The position numbers were made by a program, and so were the translations under genes. A stretch of 64,000 bases of DNA, taken from the NCBI RefSeq assembly GCF_021295345.1, contig NZ_JAIMJB010000021.1, forward strand, positions 16,428 to 80,427. Reading direction: 5' to 3'. This document shows positions 9,561 to 19,200 of this stretch, one piece after another. A model generated the notes under the pieces. The model saw only the letters and a program-made list of their open reading frames with translations, did no database searches and was not told where the DNA came from. How positions within the stretch are numbered: position 1 is the stretch's first letter; each line of letters begins with the position of its first letter. The stretch comes from Motilimonas eburnea (GTDB taxonomy: Bacteria; Pseudomonadota; Gammaproteobacteria; Enterobacterales; CBDFNC01).

Positions 9561-11120
9561 ATGAGGATGAGGTCAACGGATTGGCCCCTAGTGATTATTC
9601 ACTCAACGGCAATGGTTGCATTAGTGATCAGCTTACTTTCTGGGTTTAGGCTGGCCCAAGATAGTCAACACGCCGTTGCCGTCGTTCAGAGATTGCAGTG
9701 GCTATTGCCTCAGGGAGATGTGTTTTTCTGGCATGGCTTATCAGCCTTGATATGGATAGGTGTCATGTTAGCTTATGCGGGATACCTATTATTGCGCGAT
9801 AAGCCACTGGCTGCGGTGAAATCCAAACGTTTGCTGATCCAATCCCTTAAAGTCGTGTTGCCATTGAGCTTAGTGACCGGTTTATTGCTGTATTTTTCGC
9901 CACAGAGCTTGTCATTCCTGTGGCTGCTAGAGATTCACTACTATCTTGCCATCATGGTTGTGCTATTGGCTTCGCTACATATTTTGTTGCAATTGCAATC
10001 CGGTATCAAACCAACGTTGGCTATTTTTTTATTTCGCCGAGCACCGGCTAAGCACAGTTTACCTTTATGCATTGGCGTGTTGGTCGCAGGCCTTTGCTTT
10101 TTTTATTACCCGAGTCTCACGCCCAAATTAGTCAGCCAGCACACAGCCCAACCGGTACGAATTGATGGCATTAGTGATGAATGGACACAGATAACTGAGA
10201 GTTATTTGTGGTTAGGGCAGGGAGCAAACCAAGGTCAGCAGCTTAGAGTATCGGCGCGCTCTATGCATGATGAGCACGTGGTGTACTTTTTATTTCGATG
10301 GCAAGATACAGAACCTAGCTATCAACACCTCCCCTTGATCAAAACGGCACAGGGTTGGCAAGTTCGCCAACAAGGCTTTGCTACCGATGATGAGCAGCAA
10401 TTTTACGAAGATAAATTTGCGGTTATGTTAAGTCATTCGGCACGCTTTGGCGCCGCTGGCAGTATTCATTTAGGTGCAAAGCCACGAGCCGATCTGCCTG
10501 AATCACGCTCCGGCCGCGGCTATCATTACCTCAAGCAAGGCTTAGTGGATGTTTGGCAGTGGAAAGCCGCGCGCCTAAGTCACATGTCAGTACTGGATGA
10601 TGATCACTTTGCTCAACCGGTCAAGGTGTGTGATTACTGCCCTCGTTATACCGCAGGCTATCAAACCGATGCCAAGGATGCAGGCGGTTATCGCATGAAT
10701 TGGCAGTGGTTTGACGCCAATACCGTGGTGCCATTGCGATTGCCCAAAGCGGAATTTATGGCTCAGTTTTTACCTTCATCAGGCAGTGAGCTGGGGGCGG
10801 ATTTAAGCCAATATGCAATTAGCTGGTGGGATACGCAAGCCTACAGTGAGCACCTCGATACTTATCCCATTGGCACTGCCTTACCCAGTGTGCTGCTGTT
10901 GGATCAATTTGAAGGCGATCGCGGCGATGTGCGTGCCGTCGCGACCTGGCAAGACGGTTTCTGGCAACTTGAAATCGCCCGTAATAGGCAAACCCACTCA
11001 GAGCATGACCTCAATATTGAGTCAGGCATTTATATCTGGCCCGCTTCATTTGATGCCAACCAAACTCGTCATAGTTATTCACAACAGCCTTGGCAGCTGG
11101 TGTTGGAGCAACAAGGATGA
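9561..11120 (+). CDS. membrane cytochrome b fused to an ethylbenzene-dehydrogenase-type heme-binding domain
   Basis: This is a protein of about 519 residues. The N-terminal 170 residues hold five hydrophobic helices with spaced histidines (IIHSTAM, FFWHGLS, EIHYYLAI, SLHILL), the layout of b561/hydrogenase-type cytochrome b. The C-terminal part, starting near VRIDGISDEW and followed by a stretch with FLFRWQDTEPS, resembles the heme-b-binding subunit of ethylbenzene/DMSO-dehydrogenase-like enzymes. A CDYC pair lies in this domain. Together this suggests electron transfer between quinol and a periplasmic partner. The ATG at 9561 has a TAGGAG site and is preferred over the codon at 9501. It overlaps the next gene by 4 bases (ATGA). 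Confidence 0.7.
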   Translation: MRMRSTDWPLVIIHSTAMVALVISLLSGFRLAQDSQHAVAVVQRLQWLLPQGDVFFWHGLSALIWIGVMLAYAGYLLLRDKPLAAVKSKRLLIQSLKVVLPLSLVTGLLLYFSPQSLSFLWLLEIHYYLAIMVVLLASLHILLQLQSGIKPTLAIFLFRRAPAKHSLPLCIGVLVAGLCFFYYPSLTPKLVSQHTAQPVRIDGISDEWTQITESYLWLGQGANQGQQLRVSARSMHDEHVVYFLFRWQDTEPSYQHLPLIKTAQGWQVRQQGFATDDEQQFYEDKFAVMLSHSARFGAAGSIHLGAKPRADLPESRSGRGYHYLKQGLVDVWQWKAARLSHMSVLDDDHFAQPVKVCDYCPRYTAGYQTDAKDAGGYRMNWQWFDANTVVPLRLPKAEFMAQFLPSSGSELGADLSQYAISWWDTQAYSEHLDTYPIGTALPSVLLLDQFEGDRGDVRAVATWQDGFWQLEIARNRQTHSEHDLNIESGIYIWPASFDANQTRHSYSQQPWQLVLEQQG

Positions 11121-11710
11121 AAACCCAAATATTGATGTTATTGATGTTATTGATGAGCTTACTGAGCGCGATGGAGGCGACGGGAGCCGATGGCAAAGTG
11201 GGGACATTGAGGTATCAAAAAGTACACCAGCAAGGCCATCACATCGCTGCTAAATCTGGCCCTTGGCATTGTGTCTTCGACAAGGAAACCGGATTGTTGT
11301 GGGAAGTGAAATCCGTGCAAGAAGGCGCGCACTACTACAAATCAACTTATTCGTGGTTTTGGCAACAACAAGGGGTTGCGCGCGCAGGCAGCTGTGCATT
11401 AGCCGAGGGTTATGCACCTTGTGATACCGAGCAATTGATTCACTTATTTAACCAAATTCAATATTGCGGTGTCGCGAACTGGCGCCTACCTAACACAGCG
11501 GAGCTACAAAGCCTGCTTGATCCTGATGCCTATGTTGGGCGCCCTTGGGTACCTGCAGGGCTTTTTCCCAATACGGTGAAGGGACCTTATTGGACGGCCG
11601 ACTGGCACCCAAGCCTTAACAAACCTGCCACAGTGCATTTTGGCACGGGGCAAATTAACTATTTAACTGCGCAAGGAAGTGCTTGGCTGCGATTGGTTAG
11701 CAAACCTTGA
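11117..11710 (+). CDS. secreted DUF1566 (Lcl C-terminal-like) domain protein
   Basis: This is a 197-residue protein with a hydrophobic signal peptide (residues 1-23). The mature part has the features of DUF1566/Lcl C-terminal domains: FDKETGLLWEVK, CGVANWRLPNTAELQSLLD and YWTADWH, plus six cysteines. Members of this family are extracytoplasmic and their function is poorly known. The start ATG overlaps the stop of the cytochrome gene, with GGAGCAACAAGG upstream, so the pair is translationally coupled. That suggests the two proteins work together in the periplasm, perhaps in a redox process. Confidence 0.75.
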   Translation: MKTQILMLLMLLMSLLSAMEATGADGKVGTLRYQKVHQQGHHIAAKSGPWHCVFDKETGLLWEVKSVQEGAHYYKSTYSWFWQQQGVARAGSCALAEGYAPCDTEQLIHLFNQIQYCGVANWRLPNTAELQSLLDPDAYVGRPWVPAGLFPNTVKGPYWTADWHPSLNKPATVHFGTGQINYLTAQGSAWLRLVSKP

Positions 11711-11750
11711 GTACGTGACGACAACAATAACCTAAACAAGGATGTAAGCG

Positions 11751-14345
11751 ATGCAACGAAGAACGAAACACACGATAGGCACCTTGTGTCTGTCGGCCAT
11801 GCTGGGATTTGGCGCTTATGCCAATGCCGCGCCTAATCAAGTGCGAGTGGTATGGGATCAAGATCCCGCGCGCAATGCGGTGATTGGCTTTTCCCCGAGT
11901 CAAACCAGTGCCAATAGTTATGTGATGTACGGTCAAAACCCCGATGAGGCCACCTGGCGAAAACTCACCCCTTTTGCCAGTCGGCGGTTTGACAGCGTGT
12001 TGACCAGTGAGTTTGTCAGAGTACGTAACCTTACGCCTGATGAGCACGTGTATTTTCGTTTATGTGATGAACAAGGCTGTGGTCAACACTACACGTTTAA
12101 AACCGCGCCCAGTGCGCCAGCTGATTTTACCTTTGTTGCTGGCGGTGATTCGCGCAGCAATGCCAGCATGAGAAGAACGGGCAACAAATTGGTGAGCAAA
12201 GTGCGCCCCTTATTTGTGATGTTTGGTGGCGATTTGACTTACGGCAATGAAGCTCATGAGGTCTCGCAGTGGTTGTCTGATTGGCAAAGCACCTTTAGCC
12301 AAGATCAAGTTAATGGCGTGAACTATTTATCCATTCCAGCCTTAGTGCCGACCGTAGGCAACCATGAAGGCAATGATCATACGTTTATTTGTAAGGTGTT
12401 TGGTGTTGATGGCGACAACAATGGCCGTTGTGATTTAAACGATACCTACTTCGCCTTTAATGTGGGCGGTGATCAAATGCGGGTTTACACCCTTAATACC
12501 GAATTTCGCTCATCGGGTTATCAAACCCAGTGGCAACAGCAAAAAAACTGGCTTAGTAATGACTTGTCACAAGCGGGCGGGCAAGTGCAATGGCGCATCA
12601 GCCAATATCACAAGCCGATGTTTCCTCGTACCACCTCAAAAAGTTACGTCAACACCAAGATGTTTGAATGGGCAGGGGATTTTTACAACAAAAAGATGAA
12701 CCTAGCAGTGGAGTCTGACAGCCATCTTGTTAAATATTCTTGGCCGGTCAAACCTGCCAGCAATGACATGGAGCAAGTCAGTGCCGGCACTGTGTTTATC
12801 GGTGAAGGCAGTTGGGGCGCACCAACACGCCCCGCTGACCGCTATTCATCTTGGATTGCTGATCAAAGCAGCTTTGCCCAGTTTAAAATTATCCAGCTCA
12901 AAGGTGAGCAGATGCTGATCCGCACCGCTCGCTTCTCATCAAGTGGGCAGGCCTTAAGCCAACAAGCAAGAGCGCAAGATCCATTGGCATTGCCAACTGG
13001 GTTAAGCCTTTGGCAGGCAGATCAGATCGGTGACACATATCGCCTTGGTTTAGACAATGCAGGTCGCACTGTGGTGGTGGATGATAACCCGCCTAGTCCC
13101 TTGTTTGACGCAAGTTGTGATGGCTTATCGTGTCGTTTTGATGCCAGTGCTTCGGTCGGCGCGGGGTTAAATTATCTGTGGCAGTTTGGCGATCAACAGC
13201 AAGGAAGCGGTGCTATTGTCAATCATACCTTTGCTAATGCAGGAGAATATCAAGTTCGCCTGACTGTCACTAACGGCAGTGGCCAATCCGAACAACTGAC
13301 AAAAAAAGTGGTGGTGACCGCAACGCCAAATCAAGGTATCGAGCTAGTTAACAATCAAACTAAAACGAACTTATCGGGTCGAAAAGGCCAAGATACGCTT
13401 TATGTGTTTGATAATAAGACAGTTGGACGCCTAACTATAACAACGCAGGGTGGCACAGGTGATGTTGATTTATTAGTGAAATTTGGCTCTCGCCCGAGTG
13501 GCAGTAATGCGGATTGTCGGCCTTATAAAAATGGCAATAACGAAGAGTGTGTTATCGACAACGCTGCCATCGGTCGTTTTTATATCGTCCTTAATGGCTA
13601 TCAAGATTATCAAGGCGTTAGCTTAAAAGTCAGTGCAGCGACGGGCAGTGAAAACCAAGCACCAGTGGCGAGCTTTAAAGCCCAAGTGCAAGGTTTAAGT
13701 ATAGAGCTCACTGATTTGAGCACAGATGCGGATAGCAACATTGTATCTTGGTTATGGCAGTTGGGTGATGGAACTCAGCTTGATGCCACTGACGGCCAAG
13801 CCGTAAAACATACCTACCAAAAAGCCGGTCAGTATACGGTTAGTCTGAAAGTGACCGATCAACAGGGCGCCTCTCATCGCGTGACGAAAGACGTTAACGT
13901 AACTGAGCCGGGGCAAGCCGAGGCATGGAATAGCAGCAAGGTCTATGTCGAAGGGGATAAAGTGCTTTACCAAGGCAAGGTATATAGCGCGCAGTGGTGG
14001 AACAAAGGCGTTGAGCCGGGCGCGTCGCAATGGGGCCCATGGCAATTAGTTGATGGTGCCGTTCAACCAAGCGTTGAGCCAACCATTGCACCTACACCGA
14101 CCCCAACAGTGGTTCCAACAACATCACCCACTATCGCTCCAACAGTGACGCCAACGATGACACCCACGGCTGAGCCAGGCACTGGCTGCCAAGGTTCATC
14201 ATGGGATGCAGCCCAATCCTATGTACCGGGTGATCAAGTGGTGTACGCCAACAAGCGTTGGCAAGCCACTTGGTATTCAACTGCACTTGCACCTGGCTCA
14301 AGCAATGCTTGGAGCAGTTGGGAAGTGATAGGTGAGTGTAATTAA
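11751..14345 (+). CDS. secreted multidomain metallophosphatase with PKD, PPC and chitin-binding modules
   Basis: This is an 864-residue exported protein with a signal peptide ending ANA at about residue 26. Residues 28-120 form a purple-acid-phosphatase-type N-domain. Residues 125-370 form a calcineurin-like phosphoesterase with metal motifs GGDSR (131-135), GGDL (159-162), GNHEG (203-207) and YHKPMF. Then come a PKD domain (about 445-525), a pre-peptidase C-terminal (PPC) domain (530-625), a second PKD domain (635-720), a CBM5/12 module with the QWW pattern (725-770), a Pro-Thr linker (775-805) and a second CBM5/12. It should hydrolyse phosphate esters while bound to chitin-like material. 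It follows the DUF1566 gene by 40 bases, so it may share its transcript. Confidence 0.85.
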   Translation: MQRRTKHTIGTLCLSAMLGFGAYANAAPNQVRVVWDQDPARNAVIGFSPSQTSANSYVMYGQNPDEATWRKLTPFASRRFDSVLTSEFVRVRNLTPDEHVYFRLCDEQGCGQHYTFKTAPSAPADFTFVAGGDSRSNASMRRTGNKLVSKVRPLFVMFGGDLTYGNEAHEVSQWLSDWQSTFSQDQVNGVNYLSIPALVPTVGNHEGNDHTFICKVFGVDGDNNGRCDLNDTYFAFNVGGDQMRVYTLNTEFRSSGYQTQWQQQKNWLSNDLSQAGGQVQWRISQYHKPMFPRTTSKSYVNTKMFEWAGDFYNKKMNLAVESDSHLVKYSWPVKPASNDMEQVSAGTVFIGEGSWGAPTRPADRYSSWIADQSSFAQFKIIQLKGEQMLIRTARFSSSGQALSQQARAQDPLALPTGLSLWQADQIGDTYRLGLDNAGRTVVVDDNPPSPLFDASCDGLSCRFDASASVGAGLNYLWQFGDQQQGSGAIVNHTFANAGEYQVRLTVTNGSGQSEQLTKKVVVTATPNQGIELVNNQTKTNLSGRKGQDTLYVFDNKTVGRLTITTQGGTGDVDLLVKFGSRPSGSNADCRPYKNGNNEECVIDNAAIGRFYIVLNGYQDYQGVSLKVSAATGSENQAPVASFKAQVQGLSIELTDLSTDADSNIVSWLWQLGDGTQLDATDGQAVKHTYQKAGQYTVSLKVTDQQGASHRVTKDVNVTEPGQAEAWNSSKVYVEGDKVLYQGKVYSAQWWNKGVEPGASQWGPWQLVDGAVQPSVEPTIAPTPTPTVVPTTSPTIAPTVTPTMTPTAEPGTGCQGSSWDAAQSYVPGDQVVYANKRWQATWYSTALAPGSSNAWSSWEVIGECN

Positions 14346-14505
14346 CGGTTAAATTTGGGGCTTTGGCCCCGTTTAATTGGGAACTCGGTTCCCAACCCGC
14401 GTCCTACCTGTGGTTTAGTCAAAAGGCAAAACCACGGAGATGAGTGGTGGCGCAGGGAAGCAATGTAACGATAAGGCAATAGCCTAAAAACAAGGATGAA
14501 CAAAG
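14346..14505 (+). promoter_or_regulatory. structured leader region upstream of the astacin gene
   Basis: This 160-base gap holds several hairpins: GGGGC-TTTG-GCCCC (14357-14370), followed by a TTTAATT run and probably a weak terminator for the phosphatase gene; TTGGGAAC/GTTCCCAA (about 14378-14396); then a segment in which AAACCAC (about 14430) can pair either with GTGGTTT upstream or with GTGGT downstream. Near the start codon AGGC-AATA-GCCT forms another small stem. Mutually exclusive stems are a feature of riboswitches and attenuators, but I cannot assign a known class. Confidence 0.4.
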
Positions 14506-15975
14506 ATGAAAATAAAAATGACCCCCATCGCTATCTGTGTGGCTCTCGCACCTTTGGCGGCCAACGCGCAAACCGAAGCAGAAGTGAATGCCGCGTTTGT
14601 TTCACAAGGTGAGCAAATTACCACCATCATGGGATCAAATGAAGAAGTGTCTTACGAGCTTAAAAACCTAGATGGTAAAGAGCTTGGCGTATACGAAGGC
14701 GACATCATTTTAGGTGAGCATGAAGAGCTGCAATGGATGGGAGCTACGCCATTTGAATTACAATCATTTAGTGATGCACCGGGCGCTAAAGCGTCATGGG
14801 GCGGACGTACGACATGGCCAAATGGCGTGGTGCCTTATGTGATTAACTCAAGTGTGCCTGCTGGCGATGTCACCACCATCAAAGCGGCAATGAAATGGCT
14901 GGAAGAAGCGGCCAACGTGACCTTTGTTGAGCGCAGCGGCGAGTCTAGCTACATCAATATCATCCGCGGTGATGGCTGTTACTCTATGGTGGGCCGCATG
15001 GGCGGGAAGCAAGATTTATCCATTGGCAGTGGCTGTGGCAGTCGCGGTATTGTCGCCCATGAGTTTTTACACGCATTGGGCTTTTACCACGAGCAATCCC
15101 GTGCCGATCGTGATGAGCACGTCAATATCTTATGGGAAAATATCCGCGCGGGCCGTGAAAATAACTTTAAAAAACGCGGCGCGGTCACAGCATCGGTTGG
15201 GCCATACGATGTGCGCTCAATCATGCACTACAGCTACCGTGCATTTAGTGTAAATGGTCAGCCGACTATTACCTCAAAAAACCCCAACGTGCCTAATTCA
15301 GCCCTAGGTCAGCGCACCATGCTAACTGAGTATGATATTGCAGCCTTACAAGCGATATACGGCATGCCAAATGGCACCACACCGACCCCGCAGCCTACGC
15401 CTGTGCCGCCACAAAAAACCAAGTTAGCCAATGGTGAAACTGTTTATGTGACTGGCAGCAAAGACAATAATGTCTACTACAGTATCGATGTGGCCACTAA
15501 CAGCCGTGTCAATGTCGCGATTTCAGGTGGTAGCGGCGACGCTGACCTCTATGTGAAACAAGGCGTTAAACCAAGCTTAACCAGTTATGATTGTCGTCCA
15601 TACAAAGACGGTAACAGTGAATCTTGTACCCTTGACAATGCCAGTGGTACGGTGCACATCATGCTGCGTGGTTATGCTGATTTCACGAATGTGGGCTTAA
15701 CTGCCAGTTACAGCCAAGTGACCACGCCAACTCCAGCACCAACGGTTGCGCCAACGGTTGCGCCGACTTTACCACCACAACCTACCACCGAGCCAACACC
15801 ACCACCGAGTGGCGCCTGTGGTGAAGCTTGGAGTGCATCGACCGTTTATACCGCAGGCAAACTGGCGGTAGAAAACGGCAAGCAATACAAGGCGAACTGG
15901 TGGACTAAAGGTCAATCACCGTCAGCGAACAGTGGCCAATGGGAAGTTTGGTCATTTGTTAAAAACTGTAACTAA
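14506..15975 (+). CDS. secreted astacin-family (M12A) metalloprotease with PPC and chitin-binding domains
   Basis: This is a 489-residue preproenzyme. A signal peptide (1-21) is followed by a pro-region to about residue 95. The catalytic domain has the astacin zinc signature HEFLHALGFYHEQSRADRD (185-203), including the third His, the Glu and the conserved R.DRD, plus the Met-turn SIMHY. Next come a linker, a PPC domain with the DADLYVKQG and DCRPYKDGN segments (about 310-400), a Pro-Thr linker, and one C-terminal CBM5/12 module. It probably digests protein in chitin-protein composites. Its PPC and CBM modules resemble those of the neighbouring metallophosphatase, which points to module sharing. 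Confidence 0.92.
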   Translation: MKIKMTPIAICVALAPLAANAQTEAEVNAAFVSQGEQITTIMGSNEEVSYELKNLDGKELGVYEGDIILGEHEELQWMGATPFELQSFSDAPGAKASWGGRTTWPNGVVPYVINSSVPAGDVTTIKAAMKWLEEAANVTFVERSGESSYINIIRGDGCYSMVGRMGGKQDLSIGSGCGSRGIVAHEFLHALGFYHEQSRADRDEHVNILWENIRAGRENNFKKRGAVTASVGPYDVRSIMHYSYRAFSVNGQPTITSKNPNVPNSALGQRTMLTEYDIAALQAIYGMPNGTTPTPQPTPVPPQKTKLANGETVYVTGSKDNNVYYSIDVATNSRVNVAISGGSGDADLYVKQGVKPSLTSYDCRPYKDGNSESCTLDNASGTVHIMLRGYADFTNVGLTASYSQVTTPTPAPTVAPTVAPTLPPQPTTEPTPPPSGACGEAWSASTVYTAGKLAVENGKQYKANWWTKGQSPSANSGQWEVWSFVKNCN

Positions 15976-16019
15976 CTCAGGTTATATCGGTGTCAGTTTC
16001 ACTCACCGATGAACTTGCA

Positions 16020-16078
16020 TACCCAATCAACCTGTAAATTATTGCTGAAACATGCATCTTCAAGTTGATTGGGTATAT
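16020..16078. repeat. palindromic dispersed repeat element (REP/MITE-like)
   Basis: The ends are inverted copies of ATACCCAATCAAC / GTTGATTGGGTAT, separated by about 33 bases. Half copies of the same end sequence occur at about 5448-5461 and at about 50311-50323, and degenerate ones near 5551, 9145 and 24895. All lie between genes. This is the pattern of a genome-wide repetitive extragenic palindrome. Confidence 0.7.
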
Positions 16079-16086
16079 ATGACACT

Positions 16087-16107
16087 AAGAGGGCCGACGG
16101 CCCTCTT
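16087..16107 (+). terminator. rho-independent terminator after the astacin gene
   Basis: A 9-base GC-rich stem (AAGAGGGCC / GGCCCTCTT) with a 3-base GAC loop is followed by TGTTCT. It lies about 110 bases after the astacin stop codon, behind the palindromic repeat. Confidence 0.7.
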
Positions 16108-16256
16108 GTTCTATCAGCAACGAGCTCTCAATTCGCGGCGTCGTTCGTTGACATTGTGCTAACATATTGCTCCAATTTAGTTTCAGCTAAAAGGTGTTAG
16201 CTGACCGCCTCCTGTTCCGGGTTATCCTCTTCTTAAGGCTTGCGTCAAAGGAAATG

Positions 16257-19200
16257 ATGAGAGTTTTTAGTGTATGTTGCTTGCTCTACCTGAGCTTAGT
16301 TCAGTCTATTTCGGCTTTGCCCTTTCAGGGGGCTCATTTGATCGAAGCGATTGGCTTAGAGCAAGGGTTAAGCCAAGCGACAGTAGTTTCCATCGTACAA
16401 GATAATCAAGGCTACTTATGGATCGGGACTCAAGATGGTTTGAACCGTTATGATGGTAAGCAGATTCAGCAATACCGCTATTCCGTCAACGATGCTAACA
16501 GCCTCTCAGGCAACTATATTTCCGGATTAGTGATTGATAGTCAGCAAAGGTTATGGGTTTTGACCCCGCAAGGGTTGAACTTGTACCAAAATGAAACGGA
16601 TGACTTTAAACGCTTTGCCGTGACCGCAAAAGTGCACCAGCGCAACATTCGAAGCCCGTGGGATCTTAAAGCGACGCAAGATGGTGGCCTTTGGTTAAAA
16701 AGCTCCCAAGGGATCAGCCGTTTTGATGCAAACAAGCACACTGAACAAGCATTGATGTTAGCCCCTTCCACGGATCCCATTATTGATTTTAGCGTCACAT
16801 CGGATAACCAAATTTGGCTACTGTATCACCAAGGCATTGCGGTGAATAAACCAAACCGAGGTCTTTCGCCTTTAGCGTTAACGTTGCAGCCAAATGACAA
16901 GCTGATTGCCATTAAAGCTGAGCAAATATCATCCAGCAACATCACGTTATGGCTATTAAGTGAACAGGGCATCTATCGCTATCATGTTGCCAGTCAAACT
17001 AGCTTGTTTTACTCGCAAGCCGCACTGGGGATCTCGTCTCGCCTTACCGCGCTTGCCCTTGATAATCTGGGAACGCTTTGGTTAGGGACACGGGCAGGGC
17101 TCTATCAATGGGCGCCAACCATGACACAAGCACAAATTATTCACCATCAAATTGGAGAATCTAAAGGCTTAAAAGACGCTTATATTCGCCAGCTTTACTT
17201 TGATCGCGCCGGTGTGCTCTGGATCGGAACTCGGTTAGGCGGGTTAAGCCGGTTGACCCCCCAAGCGGCAAACTTCCACTTATATAATCAGCATCAAGGC
17301 ATGATGCACAGTGATGTGGTGATGGCTATCCATCGCAATCATGATCAAATTTGGCTCGGTTTAGCAGACGGTTCAATTAGCCAAATTAATTCACGCCAGC
17401 AAACCGTGGTGAACCTGCGGCCAACGAATCAAGCTGGCCAAGATCTCGGTGTGATAGTGGATATCGAGCAGGATCAACAAGGCAATATTTGGTTTGCTTC
17501 TAATCGCGGTTTAGCTCGCTACAGGCAGTCTGATCAGCAATTCGAGTTCGTAGAAGTGAAGGCTCCAAGGGGCGAAGTTGACACGTATATCAGCCAATTA
17601 TTTATCTTTGATCATCGTTTATGGTTGGCCAGCGCTCAGTATGGTTTGGCGTATTATGAGCCAAGTAGTGAACGCTTTCACTTTATTGACGACAGCGCAG
17701 ATCCTGCGTTAGCCAGTGTATCAAGTGTGCTGGTCAATGGCCAAGAGACTTGGCTAGGCACATTTGATGGTCACTTGATTCGATTAACGACCAATGGCGC
17801 AGGCGGGTATGAATACCAACCCCATGCCCTTAACTTTCTTGGTCAACCGATTAAGTTAGATATCATTAGTCATATTTTTCTCGCTGCAGATGGCGCGCTT
17901 TGGTTGAGTAACCGTAATGGTTTGGTTTCCTACCGCCCGGGGCAGGGCGAAGTCACTATCTTGAGTGCACAAACGGGTTATCCGCGTGGTGCTTATTATG
18001 AAGTCGTAGAAGTCGGAGAATATGTATGGGTGAGCCAAGCGCACAGTTTGCTCAAGGTGACAAAAAAGGGGGAATTACTTGCGGTTTATGGTCAGGCGCA
18101 AGGTTTACCCGTTAATGAGTTTAATGGCGCGAGCTCGGTGGACGGGTCAACCTTGTTATTGGGCAGTGTTAATGGATTACTGGCCGTTGATACTGAGCTG
18201 CTTGAGCAAGACGCGACGCCTTGGCCTGTGGTGATAAGTGACATTAAAATTCAAACCATGCATGAGCGTGGGATGAGCACTAAGCAATGGCACAAGGTCG
18301 CGCAACCTGAGCAAGGCTTAGTACTTGATTATGATAATGCGACGGTGAAAATTGCCTTTGCTGATCTCGACTTTGGTCATTCACCAACCCATTTTCGCTA
18401 TCGCTTAATAGGCCTAGACCAACATTGGAACTTAGCGGAGCCACAACATAATGAAGCCATCTATCATCAATTGCCTCATGGGGAATATGTGTTTGAAGTG
18501 CAATCCAGTAAAACCCCTGACAAGTGGCATGGTCATAGCAGACAACTTGCTATCCAAGTTGCCACTCCCTTTTGGTTGAGCCATTGGGCATTCGCTATTT
18601 ACCTTGTCGCGTTTGCGTTACTGATAGTGGGCTATATCCAACTAAAGTTAAAGATGGCCAATAGCCAAGCTAAGCAATTGCGTAGCCAAGTCAAGATGCG
18701 CACTAAAACCATAGAGCAACTGCTATTACAACGCGTGAATGCATTTGCTCGAATTGCCAATGAATTGAAAAACCCCCTCAGCTTGATCCAAGCCCCCGTT
18801 GCTTATTTAAAACAACAAACCACTCAACCCCAAACTCTTGAACAACTGGAGTTAATTGAAAGCCAAACAGCAAAAGTAATGTTGCAATTGGACCGTTTGG
18901 TTCATTTGAGTCAAGCCAACGAAGGCCAATTCTCAATGAGTGAAGGGCACTATGAGCTTGCGCAGCTGGTGCATCAGGTGGCTGAACAGGTATGCCAATC
19001 AGCCGACATTAACCCTCAACAACTGCGTGTTCAATGGCGCGGGCCAACCAAGGTCGCCGGCAATTTGGTGCAGCTTGAGGGGCTTATCTTCCAGCTGCTC
19101 AGTTATATGATCACGAAAGGGAAAGCCCATGAAGTGATTCACGTTTATGGCCGAGCGTGGGATCGTGAAATCAAGCTTTGGTGTTATGCTAAATCCGTGT

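Noticed and set aside
14430..14475. Cyclic-di-GMP-I riboswitch before the astacin gene
   Set aside because: The similarity is limited to short words; conserved positions such as GACGCAAAGC are not present. Kept only as a low-score leader observation.
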